A stretch of 64,000 nt of DNA from Kurthia populi (GTDB lineage: Bacteria; Bacillota; Bacilli; Bacillales_A; Planococcaceae). The notes beneath the pieces were generated by a model that was not told where the DNA came from, did no database searches, and worked only from the letters and a program-made list of their open reading frames with translations. Positions 60,449-64,000 of this stretch are shown here, one piece after another; the first letter of the stretch is position 1; each line of letters opens with the position of its first letter. Location of the stretch: the NCBI RefSeq assembly GCF_042686175.1, contig NZ_JBHUOR010000033.1:1-64000 (forward strand). The letters are read 5' to 3'. The position numbers and the translations under genes were made by a program.

Positions 60449-61420
60449 TTATTGGAAGAAGCGTGACATTTCAAGTGGTTGCTGGTATTGGTTTAAGCCA
60501 ATTAAAAGGCGAAGGCGTGCCTTTGGACCATTAAGACCTGTCGTGAACAGCACCCCCATGTCTTCGAGCTGCTTACCGCCACCATCATAGCCGTAGACAC
60601 CTTGTGCGATACCGTTAAAGCAGCGCGACACAAGGACGACAGGCAGACGTTTTTGAATCATGCGCTGAATACTCGGAACAAGCGCAGGTGGCACATTGCC
60701 TTGACCAAGGCCTTCAAGTACAAGACCATCATACCCTGCATCGATGACCGCATCGACTAAATCGCCGTCCATTCCAGCATATACTTTTAACATCGCAACG
60801 CGTTTTGTTAAACTTTGTACGTCAACGAATTCACGTGTAATCGGGGCATGGTGAAAGTGAATGGTCATTTTCGTTACTAAGCCAATCGGTCCGTACTGCG
60901 GAGATTGGAATGTAGATACAGAAGAGGTCGATGTTTTCGTAACATTGACCGCTTGATGAATCTCATCATTCATGACGACTAATACACCTTTACCACGTGC
61001 ATCCTCATCACTTGCAACACGAATTGCAGCGACAAGATTGTACAAACCATCTGCGCCCAGCTCATTTGATGAGCGCATTGCACCCGTCATGACAATCGGG
61101 GCCTCAAATTTTGTCGTTAAATCTAAAAAGTAAGCCGTTTCTTCTAATGTATCGGTACCATGCGTAATTACGACGCCATCAAATGCTGCATGTGCGAGCT
61201 GGTCATTGATGATATTACGCAACTTTAACATATGCTCAGGAGTCATATGTGGCGATGGTAAATTAAAAGCTTCGATTTCGGTAATCGCCGCTAAACGTTC
61301 CAATTTTTCATGTTCCTTTGTTAGCGGATTGATTGTATCAGGAACAACTGCCCCCGTATCCTCGCTAACATGCATTGAAATAGTACCACCTGTATGAATA
61401 AGTAAAATTTTCTTTTTCAT
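60449..61420 (-). CDS. ansA: L-asparaginase (type I-like, AnsA)
   Basis: 323 residues. Catalytic motifs: HTGGTISM at the N terminus (first Thr) and VITHGTDTLEETAYFLDLT (second Thr, Asp, with Lys downstream). It hydrolyses asparagine to aspartate and ammonia in the cytoplasm; no signal peptide. The start is ATG 61420 after GGAGG; longer in-frame sequence runs into the divergent prsW region without support. Confidence 0.93.
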   Translation of the reverse strand: MKKKILLIHTGGTISMHVSEDTGAVVPDTINPLTKEHEKLERLAAITEIEAFNLPSPHMTPEHMLKLRNIINDQLAHAAFDGVVITHGTDTLEETAYFLDLTTKFEAPIVMTGAMRSSNELGADGLYNLVAAIRVASDEDARGKGVLVVMNDEIHQAVNVTKTSTSSVSTFQSPQYGPIGLVTKMTIHFHHAPITREFVDVQSLTKRVAMLKVYAGMDGDLVDAVIDAGYDGLVLEGLGQGNVPPALVPSIQRMIQKRLPVVLVSRCFNGIAQGVYGYDGGGKQLEDMGVLFTTGLNGPKARLRLLIGLNQYQQPLEMSRFFQ

Positions 61421-61472
61421 GCTATACCTCCATATAATATATAATAGAAAAAAACGGAGAAGGGAGACTGCG

Positions 61473-62159
61473 ATGCTTATCCTCTTATCCGTCGCCATTG
61501 CACCGGGGCTTGCGCTACTTAGCTTTTTTTACTTGCGTAACCAAATGGCGACCGAACCGCGTAATTTGCTGCATGCATTTATTTACGGTGCTGCGTTAAC
61601 ATTCCCTATTTTATTTTTACAATATGTTTTAAAAGAAGAACATATTTTTACAAATCCTATTATACAAGAAGTTTTGTTCACAGGGATTATTGAAGAGTTT
61701 TTTAAATGGTTTTTATTAATGTTAATTATTTATAACCATGTCGAATTTGATGACCCTTATGATGGGATTTTATATGGTGTGTCCTTATCCCTTGGCTTTG
61801 CGACCGTTGAAAATATACTGTACTTACTATCCTACGGTGTTGATACTGCGTTGATGCGCGCATTATTACCCGTTTCTAGTCATGCATTATTTGGCGTTGT
61901 GATGGGCTTTTATTTAGGCAAAGCAAAGTTTTCAAAGCTAAAGAGCGAGAAAACATGGCTCGTCTGGTCGGTTAGTACACCGATTTTATTACATGTTCTT
62001 TATAATGCGGTGCTGTTATTACCTGGCAACTGGGATTATATTGTCATTCCCTTTATGATTTTCTTATGGTGGTTTGCACTGCGAAAAGTAAAACGTGCAC
62101 ACGAGCATTTAGTATCGATATTGATGGAAAAGTCCTATAATGATGAAAAAATAGGTTAA
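61473..62159 (+). CDS. prsW: PrsW, intramembrane site-1 protease
   Basis: 228 residues with about eight membrane helices. Conserved catalytic-type residues are seen in GIIEEFFKWFLL (paired Glu), GVSLSLGFATVENILY (Glu) and PVSSHALFGVVMG (His). PrsW cuts anti-sigma factor RsiW to release SigW during envelope stress. The start is ATG 61473, 6 bases after GGGAG. It follows ypdA in B. subtilis; here the GntR and ansA genes intervene, and sleB-ypeB, normally next, are missing. Confidence 0.93.
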   Translation: MLILLSVAIAPGLALLSFFYLRNQMATEPRNLLHAFIYGAALTFPILFLQYVLKEEHIFTNPIIQEVLFTGIIEEFFKWFLLMLIIYNHVEFDDPYDGILYGVSLSLGFATVENILYLLSYGVDTALMRALLPVSSHALFGVVMGFYLGKAKFSKLKSEKTWLVWSVSTPILLHVLYNAVLLLPGNWDYIVIPFMIFLWWFALRKVKRAHEHLVSILMEKSYNDEKIG

Positions 62160-62252
62160 AAATCCTATTTCTGGTATGGTTTATAGGCGTTAAATCATGT
62201 ATACTAGAGCCAACATCACATAAAAAAGTAGTTGCATAGGGGAGGGGCACCG

Positions 62253-62909
62253 ATGGATTTTAAAATCGGGACAAATTTAACGCTAGAAACAATCAATCAA
62301 GACACGCCAGAACGCTATAGTTGTCGCGTAGTCGATGTGCTAGATGGAGAAATTTTTATTGATTATCCAATTCACAATGTAACAAAACGGACGGTCTATT
62401 TAAATGTCGGTGATACATTTCGTGTAACATTTATTGACGATAAGAAAGTGGCACATGCTTTTTTCACGACGATTTTAGGACGTAAAAAAGCAAATATCCC
62501 GATGATACGATTAGCCGCACCATCAGATGAAGACATCGAAAAAATTCAGCGTCGGGAATATGTACGCGTTGAAACGGCGATAGATGTCGCAATGCGCTAT
62601 GACAATCAATTTTATCAATTTGTGACAGCGGACGTCAGCGCTGGTGGCATTGCAATTTATTTAAATCGCCTCTTACCGTTGAAGCCTGATGATGAAGTGG
62701 AATTAACACTGGTGTTGCCATTTGCAAAAGAAGAGGATGGTACGCAGTATGTCCACGTTACAGGGCGAATTATTCGGATTATCGAAAAGGATGAACAAAA
62801 AATTGTCCCCATTCAATTCGTTGATACCGATGAAGTGGATCGGAAAATAATTACGCGTTTTTGCTTTGAGCGGCAACTCATTAATTACCGCAAAGAAATG
62901 TCTTATTAA
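62253..62909 (+). CDS. ypfA: YpfA, PilZ-domain c-di-GMP receptor
   Basis: 218 residues: an N-terminal YcgR-like beta domain (about 1-90) and a C-terminal PilZ domain with both c-di-GMP motifs, R-x-x-x-R (QRREYVRVE) and D-x-S-x-x-G (DVSAGGI). In B. subtilis YpfA/DgrA binds c-di-GMP and inhibits motility. The start is ATG 62253, after GGAGGGG. It sits just before cmk as in B. subtilis. Confidence 0.93.
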   Translation: MDFKIGTNLTLETINQDTPERYSCRVVDVLDGEIFIDYPIHNVTKRTVYLNVGDTFRVTFIDDKKVAHAFFTTILGRKKANIPMIRLAAPSDEDIEKIQRREYVRVETAIDVAMRYDNQFYQFVTADVSAGGIAIYLNRLLPLKPDDEVELTLVLPFAKEEDGTQYVHVTGRIIRIIEKDEQKIVPIQFVDTDEVDRKIITRFCFERQLINYRKEMSY

Positions 62910-62912
62910 TCG

Positions 62913-62944
62913 AAAGAGTGAGCCACCGTGCTCGCTCTTTTTTT
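62913..62944 (+). terminator. Rho-independent terminator after ypfA
   Basis: AAAGAG(T)GAGC pairs with GCTC(G)CTCTTT and is followed by further T. Confidence 0.85.
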
Positions 62945-62958
62945 ATGTGCTCGCAATG

Positions 62959-62986
62959 TTCGATTCCGGGTATTATATGATACAAT
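62959..62986 (+). promoter_or_regulatory. Candidate promoter of cmk
   Basis: TTCGAT (62959-62964) and TACAAT (62981-62986) with a 16-base spacer, 31 bases before the GTG start. Confidence 0.5.
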
Positions 62987-63017
62987 ACTACTTTAGAAAG
63001 AAAGCGAGGAATTTAGC

Positions 63018-63689
63018 GTGAAAAATATTCAAATTGCCATTGATGGACCAGCTGGTGCTGGGAAAAGTACAGTAGCAAAAATTGCTGCTGAAAAGCTTCA
63101 ATACACATACATTGATACAGGTGCGATGTACCGCGCCTTAACATTAAAAGCCTTACGTACAAGTACTGATTTAGACTCAGAACAAGCGATTGCAGACTTA
63201 TTAAAGGACTCAACAATCGAGCTTGTACCAGCTGAGAATGGTCAACGCGTACTATTAGATGGTGAAGATGTTTCAGAAGAAATTCGTTTCCCAAATATCT
63301 CTGCCAACGTTTCAAAAGTAGCGGCACATGCGGCAATGCGTGCTATTATGGTCGATTTACAACATGATATGGCTGCGCGCGGTGGTGTCGTAATGGATGG
63401 CCGTGACATCGGTACAGCTGTATTACCACAAGCTGAACTAAAAGTATTCATGTCTGCAACGGTAGAAGAACGTGCACGTCGCCGTTTTGAAGACAATAAT
63501 AAACGCGGTATTGAATCATCTATTGAACAACTACAGCAAGAAATTGCACTGCGCGACAAGATGGACAGCGAACGCGAAGCATCACCCCTTGTACAAGCGG
63601 AAGATGCCATTTTCTTAGATACAACGACATTATCAATCGATGAAGCAGCAGATGCCATTTTAAAATTAGCGAGTGAAAGGATGGCTTAA
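63018..63689 (+). CDS. cmk: Cytidylate kinase
   Basis: 223 residues. P-loop GPAGAGKST, then YIDTGAMYRALT (CMP binding), the VVMDGRDIGTAVLPQAELKVFMSAT core and the RRFEDNNKRG lid. It phosphorylates CMP and dCMP. The start is GTG 63018, after GAGGA; no better ATG exists. plsC begins 2 bases after the stop. Confidence 0.97.
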   Translation: MKNIQIAIDGPAGAGKSTVAKIAAEKLQYTYIDTGAMYRALTLKALRTSTDLDSEQAIADLLKDSTIELVPAENGQRVLLDGEDVSEEIRFPNISANVSKVAAHAAMRAIMVDLQHDMAARGGVVMDGRDIGTAVLPQAELKVFMSATVEERARRRFEDNNKRGIESSIEQLQQEIALRDKMDSEREASPLVQAEDAIFLDTTTLSIDEAADAILKLASERMA

Positions 63690-63690
63690 T

Positions 63691-64000
63691 ATGGAATTCT
63701 ATCAATTTGCACGTGGCGTTGTAAAAACGGTACTGTTTCCATTTTATCGTGTAAAAGTAATTGGCCGTGACAACTTTCCTAAAGAAGGCGGCGTCTTAAT
63801 CTGTTCGAATCACATCTCGAACTTTGACCCACCTGTTGTAGGAATTGCTGCACCACGTTCTCTTTACTTTATGGCGAAAGAAGAATTGTTTAAAGTACCT
63901 GTACTTAAGGGTATATTACCAAAGATTAATGCTTTTCCTGTTAAACGAGGCTTTAGTGATCGACAAGCACTACGTACAGCGCTAAACCTTTTAAAAGATG
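63691..64000 (+). CDS. plsC: 1-acyl-sn-glycerol-3-phosphate acyltransferase (PlsC), 5' part only
   Basis: 103 residues are visible before the window ends. The acyltransferase motif I, N-H-x4-D, is present as SNHISNFDPPV, followed by MAKEELFKVPVLKGIL (motif II region) and NAFPVKRGFSDRQAL (motif III, FPVKRG). It makes phosphatidic acid at the membrane. In B. subtilis a plsC-like gene follows cmk in the same order. The start is ATG 63691. Confidence 0.93.
   Translation, partial: MEFYQFARGVVKTVLFPFYRVKVIGRDNFPKEGGVLICSNHISNFDPPVVGIAAPRSLYFMAKEELFKVPVLKGILPKINAFPVKRGFSDRQALRTALNLLKD

Noticed and set aside
1..64000. CRISPR arrays, tRNA and rRNA genes
   Set aside because: No regularly spaced repeats of CRISPR length and no cloverleaf or rRNA sequence could be recognised.

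Overview
This is chromosomal sequence from a low-to-moderate GC Bacillota of the order Bacillales. The gene content and order follow the Bacillus subtilis map: lexA-yneA-ynzC-tkt-yneF; yqkK-yqkF-nudF-fur-xerD-deoB; lysA-ribT-ypuF-scpA-scpB-rluB-resABCDE; ribU; fer-ypbB-recQ-ypbE-ypdA-prsW-ypfA-cmk-plsC. Protein similarity, as I recognise it, points towards the Planococcaceae/Caryophanaceae. Every sporulation gene expected in these syntenic blocks is missing (spoIIM, the dacF-spoIIA-sigF-spoVA block, dacB-spmA-spmB, sleB-ypeB). I therefore infer an asporogenous lineage, for example a Kurthia-like organism. The genus is an inference, not a reading.

Layout. Positions 1 to about 6,200 are the late, lysis-side end of a prophage: a collagen-like tail protein cut by the window edge, a phage holin, a zinc amidase endolysin, and small accessory genes. 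Two of those small genes sit behind identical 111-bp promoter/operator cassettes, and an AP2-domain DNA-binding protein follows. A DUF4352 lipoprotein and a DUF4064 membrane protein lie on the minus strand at the boundary. Around 6.1-6.4 kb there is a 12-bp tandem repeat and a promoter-hairpin-terminator unit that looks like a small RNA.

From 6.4 to 15.6 kb is an accessory stretch: a divergent MFS transporter/LysR pair, a coiled-coil FRG-domain protein followed by a glutathione peroxidase, a cobalamin riboswitch with no recognisable gene after it, a YjgB-like lipoprotein and a decayed secreted 5'-nucleotidase. From 15.6 to 26.1 kb is core: the SOS divergon lexA/yneA, transketolase, nudF, PerR-box-linked fur, xerD, and nucleoside catabolism (deoB, pdp). 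An M20 amidohydrolase follows, then about 0.83 kb with no gene, exactly where the sigF/spoVA genes normally lie.

From 28.2 to 38.7 kb are lysA, ribT (without the rest of the riboflavin operon), scpAB, rluB and the cytochrome c maturation/redox-signalling genes resABCDE. From 39.2 kb an FMN riboswitch controls the riboflavin importer ribU. The ribU-fer interval is expanded by bioY, a LysR regulator, a phosphoesterase, a CwlO-like NlpC/P60 hydrolase, an MFS exporter, a frameshifted MHYT-GGDEF-EAL gene, a complete five-gene oligopeptide ABC operon and fabI with a FapR operator. Core synteny resumes at fer and runs to the right edge, which cuts plsC.

The genes fall into a few working sets: prophage lysis, SOS checkpoint, iron/peroxide control (Fur with Per boxes, bacillithiol disulfide reductase YpdA, glutathione peroxidase), chromosome maintenance (XerD, ScpAB, RecQ/YpbB), vitamin import (RibU, BioY, a cobalamin switch) and c-di-GMP signalling (EAL protein, PilZ protein YpfA). 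Two genes carry frameshifts beside homopolymers, so assembly error must be excluded before calling them dead.
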